NCBI RefSeq assembly: GCF_014648575.1
Contig: NZ_BMRJ01000007.1
Coordinates: 1 to 64,000 of the forward strand
Reading direction: 5' to 3'
DNA: 64,000 bases
Source of the DNA: Agromyces mediolanus
GTDB taxonomy: Bacteria; Actinomycetota; Actinomycetes; Actinomycetales; Microbacteriaceae
Shown piece after piece: positions 56,215-63,818 of the stretch. The position numbers were made by a program, and so were the translations under genes. Positions within the stretch are counted from its first letter, which is position 1; each line of letters opens with the position of its first letter. Under the pieces are notes generated by a model. The model saw nothing but the letters and a program-made list of their open reading frames with translations. It had not been told where the DNA came from and did not search any database.

Positions 56215-56714
56215 GGCAGCGGAGTCGCTCCCACGAGGCTGAAGAAGGTGCGGTCGCGGTAGACGAGCGGCGTCGCGGCCGGGCCCAGGCGCACCTCGAC
56301 GACCTCGGCGAGCACGAGCGTGGAGCTGCCGACCGGGGTGCGCTCGAGGATGCGGCAGCGGAGTGCGGCCGGGGCATCCGGCAGCCAGGGTTCACCGCTC
56401 TCGAAGCGCGACCAGCCCTGCTCCGTCGTGAAGCGCGGTGCGCCCGATCGGGCGAAGACCTCGGCGATCCCGGCCTGGTGCTCGCCCAGCAGGTGCACGA
56501 CGACGCCGTCGGTGCCGAGCAGCGCACCCGCGGATCCGGTCGCCCGGGTGACGGAGAAGGACAGCACCGTCGGGTCGAGCGCGACCGAGGCGACCGAGGA
56601 GGCGGTGAGTCCGACGGGGCCGGTCGCGCTCGCGGCGGTGATGAGGGCGACGCCGGCGGGGTGGTGTCGGAACGCGAGCTTGTAGGCGTCGACGAGCTCG
56701 GGCGCCTCGCTCAT
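56211..56714 (-). CDS. Flavin reductase-like domain protein
   Basis: 167 residues. [14 protein letters not shown] and [21 protein letters not shown] are the hallmark of FMN-binding flavin reductases; the end [11 protein letters not shown] fits. It would transfer electrons from NAD(P)H to flavin. It overlaps ferredoxin upstream and the small membrane protein downstream, each by 4 bp. Confidence 0.88.
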   Translation of the reverse strand: MSEAPELVDAYKLAFRHHPAGVALITAASATGPVGLTASSVASVALDPTVLSFSVTRATGSAGALLGTDGVVVHLLGEHQAGIAEVFARSGAPRFTTEQGWSRFESGEPWLPDAPAALRCRILERTPVGSSTLVLAEVVEVRLGPAATPLVYRDRTFFSLVGATPLP

Positions 56715-57034
56715 TCGTGCGCCTGCGGGGGGAGTGCAGCGACCACAGGGTGATCGTAGGCGATCATCCCGACCTTGGCGGCGCCGCCGGGCGAGCCGAT
56801 CTCGTCGAAGAACTCGACGTTCGCCTTGTAGTAGTCGGCCCACTCGTCGGGCAGGTCGTCCTCGTAGTAGATCGCCTCGACGGGACAGACGGGCTCGCAG
56901 GCGCCGCAGTCGACGCACTCGTCGGGGTGGATGTACAGCGATCGCTCGCCCTCGTAGATGCAGTCGACCGGGCATTCGTCGATGCACGCCTTGTCCTTGA
57001 CATCGACACAGGGCAGGGCGATCACGTACGTCAT
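56711..57034 (-). CDS. fdxA: 7Fe (3Fe-4S/4Fe-4S) ferredoxin
   Basis: 107 residues. Cysteines at 9, 17, 21, 25, 40, 43, 46 and 50 give C-x7-C-x3-C-P and C-x2-C-x2-C-x3-C-P, typical of actinobacterial 7Fe ferredoxins, with the acidic C-terminal half. TACGGT is 6 nt before ATG 57034, with a SoxR-type palindrome in the promoter spacer. It probably passes electrons with the flavin reductase. Confidence 0.93.
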   Translation of the reverse strand: MTYVIALPCVDVKDKACIDECPVDCIYEGERSLYIHPDECVDCGACEPVCPVEAIYYEDDLPDEWADYYKANVEFFDEIGSPGGAAKVGMIAYDHPVVAALPPQAHE

Positions 57035-57040
57035 GCCTCC

Positions 57041-57071
57041 ACCGTAAGACTTCAAGTACGCTTGAAGTCAA
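57041..57071. promoter_or_regulatory. SoxR-type promoter with long spacer
   Basis: The palindrome GACTTCAAG-tacg-CTTGAAGTC (57048-57069) matches the SoxR box. For the ferredoxin (minus strand) it lies between TTGACT (-35, 57071-57066) and TACGGT (-10, 57046-57041) with a 19-bp spacer, the spacing of MerR-family activated promoters. On the plus strand, TACGCT (57057-57062) inside the box may be the soxR -10, giving autoregulation. Confidence 0.85.
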
Positions 57072-57091
57072 AACGGAGCGAGGGGACGCAC

Positions 57092-57640
57092 ATGACGCAG
57101 CAGGCGGAGCCGGGCTCGGCGGCCCCGGCGCACCACGAGCCCGACGAGCTCCTCACGATCGGTGAGATGAGCCGGCGCACCGGCGTCGCCGCCTCCGCGC
57201 TGCGCTTCTACGAGGACCTCGGGCTCATCGCCTCGGTGCGCACCGCCGGCAACCAGCGCCGCTATCCGCGCCACATGCTGCGCCGGGTCTCGCTCATCGC
57301 GGTCGCGAAGCGGCTCGGGCTCCCGCTCTCCGATGTGCAGGAGGGCTTCGGCGACGTGCCGCTCGATCGCACCCCCAGTCACGAGGAGTGGCAACGCGCG
57401 TCGCGGCAGTGGAAGCGGCGGCTCGTCGAGCGCCGTCGCGGGCTCGAGCGACTCGAGCGCGAGCTCACGGGATGCATCGGCTGCGGCTGCCTCTCGATGA
57501 AGGCGTGCGCCCTCCTGAACCCCGACGACGCGCTCGGTGAGGACGGCGCCGGCCCGCGCCGCCTCGATCCCGAGCTCGAGCGCGACGACGCGGATGCCGA
57601 TCGCGACTCCGACGAGATCGGCGCCCGGGCGGGCGACTGA
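57092..57640 (+). CDS. soxR: Redox-sensitive transcriptional activator SoxR
   Basis: 182 residues. MerR DNA-binding domain LTIGEMSRRTGVAASALRFYE, dimer helix, and the 2Fe-2S cluster cysteines 128, 131, 133 and 139 (CIGCGCLSMKAC). The tail after 145 is acidic and longer than in E. coli. In actinobacteria SoxR senses redox-active small molecules rather than superoxide. It faces the ferredoxin operon and a matching box lies between. GAGGGGA is its ribosome binding site. Confidence 0.94.
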   Translation: MTQQAEPGSAAPAHHEPDELLTIGEMSRRTGVAASALRFYEDLGLIASVRTAGNQRRYPRHMLRRVSLIAVAKRLGLPLSDVQEGFGDVPLDRTPSHEEWQRASRQWKRRLVERRRGLERLERELTGCIGCGCLSMKACALLNPDDALGEDGAGPRRLDPELERDDADADRDSDEIGARAGD

Positions 57641-57652
57641 CCCCGCGATCCG

Positions 57653-57668
57653 ACCCCCGAACGGGGGT
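57653..57668 (+). terminator. Terminator after soxR
   Basis: ACCCCC-GAAC-GGGGGT stem followed by ATTT, 13 bases after the soxR stop. Confidence 0.75.
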
Positions 57669-57677
57669 ATTTCACAT

Positions 57678-57749
57678 GGGTTTCCCAGGAAACCCGGAGG
57701 GGTCGTGGAGTAAAGCTCGCAAAACTACCCACTTCGCTCCGGCGACCCC
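57678..57749 (+). promoter_or_regulatory. Structured 5' region before the secreted lytic-type gene
   Basis: A perfect hairpin GGGTTTCC-CA-GGAAACCC (57678-57695) is followed by a larger stem: GGGGTCG (57699-57705) with CGACCCC (57743-57749), continued inward by GGAG with CTCC. The loop holds AAAGCTCGCAAAACTACCCAC. It could be an RNA leader or an operator. I cannot match it to a known riboswitch. Confidence 0.45.
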
Positions 57750-57811
57750 CTGTACCCGAGACGATGAATCGCGCCGCGGTGCCCAGCACACCGAGGACGC
57801 ACGTGAGAGAC

Positions 57812-58723
57812 ATGCAGAACCAGAACCGCGAGAACACCCCCACCACAACTTCAGAGCAGCTGCCGAGCCGGGCCGAGCGCCGTCGGGCCCGCGGGCACCG
57901 CACCCGCTACTTCCTCGCCGCCGGCGCGGTCGTCGCCGTCGGCGCGATGGTCGGAACCGGCTTCGCCGTCCAGTCGGCCTTCGCCGCGCAGAGCGATCGC
58001 GTCGCCGAGACCTCGGCCCTCGCCGAAGCGGCGAACCTCGACGTCGAGCAGCTCAGCGCGCACGGCGGGATCCTTTCCGCGCGCGCCGTCAAGACCGCGC
58101 AGGACACCCTCTCGGTGGCGCACGACACGATCGCGTCCGCCCAGGGCAAGGTCGACGCCGCGGCACTCAGCACGTCCGTCGCGACCCTCGGCCAGTACGA
58201 GCTCCTCGCTCCCGAGCGGGTGTTCGAGCTCGCCGCCGAGACGAACGCCGCGAGCACCGCCGTGGCGGGTCAGGTCGCCGAGTTCGATCGCGTCGCGGCC
58301 GAGCAGGCCGCGGCCGAGGCAGCGGCGAAGGCGGCCGCAGAGGCCGCAGCCGCTGAGGCCGCCTCGAGCTCGGGATCGAGCTCCAGCGAGTCGTCCTCCC
58401 GCCCCTCGGCGCCGGCGAACCCGAGCGAGGCCCAGGCGATCGCCCGCGACATCATGGCGTCCGAGCACGGCTGGGGCGACGACCAGTTCGGCTGCCTCGT
58501 CGAGCTCTGGAACCACGAGTCCGGGTGGCGCACGAACGCCGCGAACCCGAGCGGCGCCTACGGCATCCCGCAGGCACTGCCCGGCAGCAAGATGGCCGCG
58601 TTCGGCGCCGACTGGGAGACGAACCCCGCGACGCAGATCCGCTGGGGCCTGTCCTACATCTCCGGCCGCTACGGCACGCCGTGCGGCGCATGGGACTCGT
58701 TCAACGCCAAGGGCTGGTACTGA
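57812..58723 (+). CDS. Secreted lytic transglycosylase-like protein (paralog A)
   Basis: 303 residues. A basic N-terminus ([13 protein letters not shown]) precedes a signal/anchor helix (AAGAVVAVGAMVGTGFAV). An alpha-helical Ala-rich middle and a Ser-rich linker lead to a C-terminal lysozyme-fold domain with WNHESGW (likely catalytic Glu), GAYGIPQALPGSKM, WETNPATQIRWGL and YGTPCGAW. It probably acts on peptidoglycan. ATG 57812 matches the N-terminus of its paralog at 61713; ATG 57764 and GTG 57803 are alternatives. Confidence 0.87.
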   Translation: MQNQNRENTPTTTSEQLPSRAERRRARGHRTRYFLAAGAVVAVGAMVGTGFAVQSAFAAQSDRVAETSALAEAANLDVEQLSAHGGILSARAVKTAQDTLSVAHDTIASAQGKVDAAALSTSVATLGQYELLAPERVFELAAETNAASTAVAGQVAEFDRVAAEQAAAEAAAKAAAEAAAAEAASSSGSSSSESSSRPSAPANPSEAQAIARDIMASEHGWGDDQFGCLVELWNHESGWRTNAANPSGAYGIPQALPGSKMAAFGADWETNPATQIRWGLSYISGRYGTPCGAWDSFNAKGWY

Positions 58724-58742
58724 CCACCCGCTGAGCGACACG

Positions 58743-58769
58743 CGGGCCGGGGCGAATCGCCCCGGCCCG
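58743..58769 (+). terminator. Hairpin terminator
   Basis: A perfect 12-bp G/C stem CGGGCCGGGGCG with CGCCCCGGCCCG and loop AAT, 19 bases after the stop. Confidence 0.85.
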
Positions 58770-58795
58770 TTCGCGTCCCCGGGCAGAATGGGCTC

Positions 58796-59281
58796 GTGCC
58801 GCGCACCGTCGATCTCGTCCGGGCCGTCGTCGCCCCGCTGACCCGCACCTCCGTGTTCCGTGCCGCCGCGCCCGCGGTCCTGCCCCGCCTCGAACGGCTG
58901 CTCGCCCGTCTGACCGGGCGTCGCGTGCAAGTGAGCGCGCTTCTGGTGCCCTCGCTCGTCCTGCGGACGACGGGCGCGCGCAGTGGGGCGATCCGGGAGA
59001 CGGAGCTGATGTACACGCCCGACGGCCACGGTCGGGCGATCGTCGCGGGCACGAGCTTCGCGAGGCAGCGGCATCCGGCCTGGACCTACAACCTGCTGGC
59101 CCACCCGGAGGCCGAGATCCTCGTCCGCGGCCGGGCGATGCGGGTGCGGGCGCTCCCGGTCGCCGACGTCGACCGGGACGAGGCCTGGGCCCTCATCGAG
59201 CGCCAGTGGCCGGGGTATCGCGGCTACGAGCGCGAGTCGGGGCGGGTCGTGCGACTGTTCCGTCTGCAGCCGGTGCGGTAG
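58796..59281 (+). CDS. Deazaflavin (F420)-dependent nitroreductase-like protein
   Basis: 161 residues with the DDN-type split beta-barrel: LVLRTTGARSGAIRETELMYTPDGH (split) and WTYNLLAHPEAEILVRGRAMRVRAL, ending with the WPGYRGYERESGR segment. Family members bind F420 or sometimes heme or lipids. Its presence suggests F420 use in the cell, relevant to the odd fbiC. CAGAAT is 6 nt before GTG 58796, so it is leaderless. Confidence 0.87.
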   Translation: MPRTVDLVRAVVAPLTRTSVFRAAAPAVLPRLERLLARLTGRRVQVSALLVPSLVLRTTGARSGAIRETELMYTPDGHGRAIVAGTSFARQRHPAWTYNLLAHPEAEILVRGRAMRVRALPVADVDRDEAWALIERQWPGYRGYERESGRVVRLFRLQPVR

Positions 59282-59291
59282 CGTCGCAGGC

Positions 59292-60323
59292 ATGGCCTCC
59301 GACGCGGTCGTCCTCACCGTCCCCGGCCCGCACGGCGATCGCGACGTGCGGATCTCCAGTCCCGGCCGCGTGCTCTGGCCCGAACCGGGCATCACGAAAC
59401 GCGAGCTCGCCGAGTACCTCGTCGCGGTCGGCGAGGCGTTCGTCGCCGCGAACGGCGACCGGCCGGTGTCGCTGCAGCGCTTCCCCGAGGGCATCGAGGG
59501 CGAGCAGTTCTACTCCAAGAACCCGCCGAAGGGGGCGCCGGAGTGGGTGCGCGCCGTGCCGGTCACGTACCCGAGCGGCCGCAGCCATCCCCAGCTCGTG
59601 ATCGACGAGCCGGCGGCCGCCGTGTGGGCGGCGCAGATGAACACGATCGTGTTCCACCCCTGGGCGTCGCGCGCGGAGGACAGCGACCACCCCGATCAGC
59701 TGCGCATCGACCTCGACCCGCAGCCGGGCACCGGCTTCGCGGAGGCGGTGCCCGCGGCGCTCGCGCTCCGGGAGCTGCTCGCCGAGCTCGGCCTCACCGG
59801 CTTCGTCAAGACGAGCGGCAACCGGGGCATCCACGTCTTCGCGCCGATCCGGCCGGAGCACGAGTTCCTCGAGGTTCGGCACGCGGTCATCGCGCTCGCA
59901 CGCGAGCTGGAACGACGGATGCCGGACCGGCTCACCACCGCGTGGTGGAAGGAGGAGCGCGGGGAGCGGGTGTTCATCGACTTCAACCAGGCCAACCGCG
60001 ACCGCACCATGGCCGGCGCCTACAGCCCGCGAGCGCTTCCGCACGCGGCCGTCTCGTGCCCGCTCGAGTGGGACGAACTCGAGCACGTCGATCCCGCGTC
60101 GCTCACCGTGCGCACGGTGCCCGAGCGCCTCCGCGCGGTCGGCGACCCCTGGGCGCGGATGCACGAGGCGCCGGGCGATCTCGCGCCGCTCCTCGAATGG
60201 TGGCAGCGCGATCTCGACCACGGGCTCGGCGAGCTCCCGTTCCCGCCGGACTTCCCGAAGATGCCGGGAGAGCCGCCGCGCGTCCAGCCGAGCCGGGCCA
60301 GGAAGCCCGAGCCGGGGGAGTAG
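59292..60323 (+). CDS. Stand-alone LigD-type polymerase/primase domain protein
   Basis: 343 residues of the archaeo-eukaryotic primase-like PolDom: LWPEPGITKRELAEYL, FYSKNPPKGAPEWV, catalytic DLDP in RIDLDPQPG, and KTSGNRGIHVFAPI. In NHEJ, LigD PolDom fills gaps at broken ends; here no nuclease or ligase domain is fused and no Ku gene is in view. TAGCGT (59279-59284), overlapping the stop of the previous gene, is 7 nt before ATG 59292. Confidence 0.92.
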   Translation: MASDAVVLTVPGPHGDRDVRISSPGRVLWPEPGITKRELAEYLVAVGEAFVAANGDRPVSLQRFPEGIEGEQFYSKNPPKGAPEWVRAVPVTYPSGRSHPQLVIDEPAAAVWAAQMNTIVFHPWASRAEDSDHPDQLRIDLDPQPGTGFAEAVPAALALRELLAELGLTGFVKTSGNRGIHVFAPIRPEHEFLEVRHAVIALARELERRMPDRLTTAWWKEERGERVFIDFNQANRDRTMAGAYSPRALPHAAVSCPLEWDELEHVDPASLTVRTVPERLRAVGDPWARMHEAPGDLAPLLEWWQRDLDHGLGELPFPPDFPKMPGEPPRVQPSRARKPEPGE

Positions 60324-60330
60324 CGGCCGC

Positions 60331-61134
60331 TCAGGCGATCGAGGTGCGGCGCAGCCTCGCGTTCGCCCGCGGGTCGCCGTGCACCTCGCGGTGCAGCCGC
60401 TCCATGCGGGCGTCGAGCTCGGAGGCGGTCCGCGCGGCGTCGGTGAGGCCGTCGAGGAGCTCCTGCGGCACCTGCCGGTCGTACTTGTAGTAGATCTTGT
60501 GCTCGAGGCTGGCCCAGAAGTCCATCGCGATCGTGCGGATCTGCACCTCGACGACCACCGGGTGGGCCCCGGTGGAGAGGAAGACGGGCACCTCCACGAT
60601 GACGTGCAGGCTCTGGTAGCCGTTCGGCTTCGGCTCGGCGATGTAGTCCTTGACCTGCAGCACGCGGATGTCACGCTGCGCGACGAGCAGCTCGTAGATG
60701 CGGTAAGCGTCGGAGACGAAGCTGCAGGTGACGCGGACCCCGGCGATGTCCGTGATCGTCTGGCTGATGGCGTCGAAGCTCGGTTCGACGCCCTTGCGCG
60801 CCATTTTCTCGATCACGCTGTCGAGCGACTTCAGCCGGCTCGAGATGTGCTCGATGGGGTTGTAGTCGTGGGCCTGGTTGAACTCCTCGCGCAGGATGGA
60901 GAGCTTGGTGATGACCTCGTCCATGCCGAACTTGTAGCGCTGCATGAACCGCTCGGTCTCGTCGCGGAGCGCGCGCATCTCCTCGAGCGTCTGTCCGTCG
61001 ATCGTGTCGAGTGCGCGCTGCGCGCGGTCGGTCAGCATCGGCGACTCGGGCGCTCCGGATGCCGAGGGCGCCGTGATCGGAACCGGCAACGGCACCGGGG
61101 CGGAGTCGAACGGGCTGCTCTCGGTTGAGGTCAC
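60331..61134 (-). CDS. Small alarmone synthetase (GTP pyrophosphokinase, RelQ/RelP-like)
   Basis: 267 residues with only a synthetase domain. DIAGVRVTCSFVSDAYRIYELL, KPNGYQSLHVIVEVPV, VEVQIRTIAMDFWASLEHKIYYKY (split) are the RelA/SpoT nucleotidyltransferase motifs. There is no HD hydrolase, TGS or ACT domain. It makes (p)ppGpp or pGpp. TATGGT is 6 nt before the GTG start, so it has a leaderless promoter although YchJ lies only 4 bp upstream. Confidence 0.92.
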   Translation of the reverse strand: MTSTESSPFDSAPVPLPVPITAPSASGAPESPMLTDRAQRALDTIDGQTLEEMRALRDETERFMQRYKFGMDEVITKLSILREEFNQAHDYNPIEHISSRLKSLDSVIEKMARKGVEPSFDAISQTITDIAGVRVTCSFVSDAYRIYELLVAQRDIRVLQVKDYIAEPKPNGYQSLHVIVEVPVFLSTGAHPVVVEVQIRTIAMDFWASLEHKIYYKYDRQVPQELLDGLTDAARTASELDARMERLHREVHGDPRANARLRRTSIA

Positions 61135-61138
61135 GGCC

Positions 61139-61570
61139 TCACCATACGGAGCGAACCTCGGGATCTGCTTTGACCGCGTCGAGATAGCGCCATCCGTCGG
61201 GGCGACGCACGAAACGGCTGCGCTCGTGCAGCTCCCCGCGGCCGTCGGCGTCGCGGAAGACGGCGCGGAACTCCACGATGCCGGTGTCGTCGTCCGGCCC
61301 GCCGTCGACGACGTCGATGACGACGAGCCGGCGCCACTCGGTGGCGTCGTCGAGGACCAGCTCGCGAGGTCGCGTCGAGGGGTCCCAGCTGCACAGCAGA
61401 TAGCCGATATCGCTGAGAGCGAACGCCGTGTAGCGGGAGCGCATGAGGGCGACGGCGGTCGAGGGCGCCGAGCCGCCGTCGAGTGCGGGACCGCAGCAGG
61501 TCCCGTACGCCCCGTTCCGGCAGGGGCACGGGGCGTCGGCTGGCAGCTGGAGGGTGGCCCGGTTCGGCAT
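61139..61570 (-). CDS. YchJ family protein (UPF0225)
   Basis: 143 residues. The Cys-rich start CPCRNGAYGTCCGP is the SEC-C-like zinc site, and ALMRSRYTAFALSDIGYLL is the family hallmark; the NTF2-like body ends with FVRRPDGWRYLD. Function is not known. GATACT lies 6 nt before ATG 61570. The 142 bp upstream (61571-61712) hold no gene. Confidence 0.88.
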   Translation of the reverse strand: MPNRATLQLPADAPCPCRNGAYGTCCGPALDGGSAPSTAVALMRSRYTAFALSDIGYLLCSWDPSTRPRELVLDDATEWRRLVVIDVVDGGPDDDTGIVEFRAVFRDADGRGELHERSRFVRRPDGWRYLDAVKADPEVRSVW

Positions 61571-61712
61571 CCCTCCAGTATCGCGGCCGGGCGTCGTGCA
61601 CACCGTCTGCTCAGGGAGAGCTGAGGAACTGTTCAGAAACGCCGTGCAGAGTGGCTGACTTGTGCCGGCCCTCGGGATCCCCCGAACACCGACCCGCCGG
61701 CGCAGCACCTCT

Positions 61713-62546
61713 ATGCGAACCAGTACTCAGAACCCCCACGCCCAGACCAGCCCCCGAACCCCCGACGCCCGCCCGACGCGTCGCTCGCTGCGCGCCCGTC
61801 GGACCGGCCGGCGCCGCCTGATCGTCGTCGCCGGCGCGATCGTCGCCGTCGGCCTCGTCGCCGGCACCGGCCTCGCCGTGCAGGGCGCGGCCGACAGTGC
61901 GCAGCGGATCGCCGCGACCGACGCGCTCGGCGCCCAGAACTCGCTCGATTCCAGCCAGCTCGGCGCGTACGCCGGCGTGGCCAAGGCGCGCGCCCAGGGC
62001 AGCGCCAAGGACACCCTCGCCGTCGCGAACGCGACGCTCACGGCGGCCGACGGCAAGGTCGACACGAGCGGCCTGGCCGCCGCCGTCGCCTCGCTCGGCG
62101 ACTACGAGGACCTGCCGATCGACGAGATCGTCGGACTGACCGCGCAAACGCGCGCCGAGGCCGAGAAGACCCGCGCCCTCGCGGACGAGCACGACCGCGT
62201 CCTCGCGGAGCAGGCCGCCGCGCTCGCGCGGGCGAACACCCCGGACGGCGCCCGCGCCACCGCGCGCGAGCTCGCCGCGTCGCAGTACGGCTGGGGCGAG
62301 GGCGAGTTCCAGTGCCTGTCGAACCTGTGGCAGAAGGAGTCCGGCTGGTCGTACACGGCCTACAACGCCTCGAGCGGGGCGACCGGCATCCCGCAGGCCC
62401 TGCCGGGCAGCAAGATGGCGAGCGCCGGAAGCGACTGGGAGACGAACGCGGCCACCCAGATCGCCTGGGGCCTCGACTACATCAAGCGCGGCTACGGCTC
62501 GCCGTGCTCCGCCTGGGGGCACTCCCAGTCCGTGAACTGGTACTGA
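61713..62546 (+). CDS. Secreted lytic transglycosylase-like protein (paralog B)
   Basis: 277 residues, same layout as the gene at 57812: basic N-terminus, membrane/signal helix (VAGAIVAVGLVAGTGLAV), helical middle, and the C-terminal domain with WQKESGW, GIPQALPGSKM, WETNAATQIAWGL and YGSPCSAW. It lacks the Ser-rich linker. No ribosome binding site is visible before ATG 61713, and an in-frame ATG at 61662 is an alternative. Confidence 0.87.
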   Translation: MRTSTQNPHAQTSPRTPDARPTRRSLRARRTGRRRLIVVAGAIVAVGLVAGTGLAVQGAADSAQRIAATDALGAQNSLDSSQLGAYAGVAKARAQGSAKDTLAVANATLTAADGKVDTSGLAAAVASLGDYEDLPIDEIVGLTAQTRAEAEKTRALADEHDRVLAEQAAALARANTPDGARATARELAASQYGWGEGEFQCLSNLWQKESGWSYTAYNASSGATGIPQALPGSKMASAGSDWETNAATQIAWGLDYIKRGYGSPCSAWGHSQSVNWY

Positions 62547-62558
62547 GTCGGGTCCCGC

Positions 62559-62852
62559 TCAGCTCGAGCGCGACTCGAGGAGGTGGCGTCGATCGGGATG
62601 CCGATCGAACCACTCCTCCACGTACCAGCAGCTCGGCACGATCCGGGCGCCGCTCGTCGCCTCCACGTCGTCGGCCGCGAACTCCACGAGCTCGGCCGCG
62701 AGGCCCGAGCCCCGGTAGGGCGGATTCGTGAAGGTCCGGACGAAGGCGATCGAATCGCCGAGCCGCCGGTAGTCGAGGACGCTCGCCAGTTGGCCGTCGA
62801 CGCGGAGCGCGTAGCGGTCCTGCTCGGGTTCGTGACGGATCTCGGTTGCCAT
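62559..62852 (-). CDS. Small GNAT-like N-acetyltransferase (YjdJ/NATD1 type)
   Basis: 97 residues. YALRVDGQLASVLDYRR, TFTNPPYRGSGLAAELVEFA and IVPSCWYVEEWFDRHP match the small acetyltransferase family that lacks the full GNAT N-terminal half. Substrate unknown. TAGCCT is 6 nt before ATG 62852. Convergent with paralog B, 12 bp apart. Confidence 0.87.
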   Translation of the reverse strand: MATEIRHEPEQDRYALRVDGQLASVLDYRRLGDSIAFVRTFTNPPYRGSGLAAELVEFAADDVEATSGARIVPSCWYVEEWFDRHPDRRHLLESRSS

Positions 62853-62870
62853 GCCTTCAGGCTACGCCGC

Positions 62871-63251
62871 TCAGAGCGGCCGCTCGCCGCGCAGGCGCTC
62901 GAGCTCGCGCCGGTCGCGCTTCGTGGGGCGGCCGGCTCCGCGGTCCCGCACCGGGAGCTGCGCGGTCAGTTCGCGCGGCGGCCGCGGCGGCGTCCGGTCT
63001 TCGAGCGCGGCCGCCGCGAGCGGTGCGCTCACCCGCTTCACGAGGATGCCCCGGACGACGAGGATGCGGTCGAAGCCCTCGATGCGGACCCGGATCTCGT
63101 CGCCTGCTCGAACTGATTGCGCCGCCTTCGCGCGCTCGCCGTTCAGGCGCACGTGCCCGGCCCGGCAGGCCGCCGTCGCAGCGGAGCGGGTCTTGAACTG
63201 CCGCACGGCCCAGAGCCAGGCGTCGATGCGGGCGGTGTCGGGAGCGGGCAC
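62871..63251 (-). CDS. S4-domain RNA-binding protein, Hsp15-like
   Basis: 126 residues. The S4 fold TARIDAWLWAVRQFKTRSAATAACRAGHVRLNG (split) covers the first half; the C-terminus is Arg-rich (RPTKRDRRELERLRG). Hsp15 in E. coli rescues stalled 50S subunits carrying peptidyl-tRNA. TAGGCT is 6 nt before the GTG start at 63251. Confidence 0.88.
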   Translation of the reverse strand: MPAPDTARIDAWLWAVRQFKTRSAATAACRAGHVRLNGERAKAAQSVRAGDEIRVRIEGFDRILVVRGILVKRVSAPLAAAALEDRTPPRPPRELTAQLPVRDRGAGRPTKRDRRELERLRGERPL

Positions 63252-63300
63252 CCGCCCAGCCTACGTCGCCCTCCGGCGCGGAGTGCGAGATGCTGGACGG

Positions 63301-63750
63301 GTGAGCGGAACGAGCGGCGACGCGTGGGTCGAGGGTCCCGACGGGGCGAGGTACTGGGGCAGGTTCGGCGCGGCCGGACTGCTCATCATGAGCCCCGAGC
63401 GCGAAGTGCTGCTGCAGCACCGCGTCGAGTGGAGCCACTTCGGCGGCACCTGGGGCATCCCGGGCGGCGCCCGGCACGAGCACGAATCGGCCGTCGACGC
63501 CGCCGTCCGGGAGGCTGGCGAGGAAGCGGGCGTGCCCGCCGGGCTGGTGGAGGTGCGCTTCACCTCCGTGCTCGATCTCGGCTACTGGTCGTACACGACG
63601 GTCGTGGCGGCGGCCAGCCGCCGCTTCGACCCGGTCATCGCCGACCCGGAGAGCCTGGAGCTGCGGTGGACGCCGATCCCGGCGGTCGCCGAGCTCCCGC
63701 TGCACCCGAGGTTCGCCGAGGCCTGGCCGGGGCTCTCGTCCCAACTCTGA
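63301..63750 (+). CDS. NUDIX hydrolase
   Basis: 149 residues. A canonical NUDIX box G-x5-E-x7-RE-x2-EE-x-G: GARHEHESAVDAAV then REAGEEAGV. Preceded by LQHRVEWSHFGGTWGIPGG, typical of general NTP/8-oxo or NDP-sugar hydrolases. GATGCT lies 6 nt before GTG 63301, suggesting leaderless initiation. Substrate unknown. Confidence 0.88.
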   Translation: MSGTSGDAWVEGPDGARYWGRFGAAGLLIMSPEREVLLQHRVEWSHFGGTWGIPGGARHEHESAVDAAVREAGEEAGVPAGLVEVRFTSVLDLGYWSYTTVVAAASRRFDPVIADPESLELRWTPIPAVAELPLHPRFAEAWPGLSSQL

Positions 63751-63818
63751 GTCGCGGGCTTCGCGCCGCGCTGGGCGTTCGGCCGACGCGGTCGGCGGCC
63801 GTCGCTAGGATCGGACGC

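Noticed and set aside
57678-57749. ydaO (c-di-AMP) riboswitch before the secreted lytic-type gene
   Set aside because: The conserved GGGGAAC/GGGGUGAAUC-type elements of that class are not visible.
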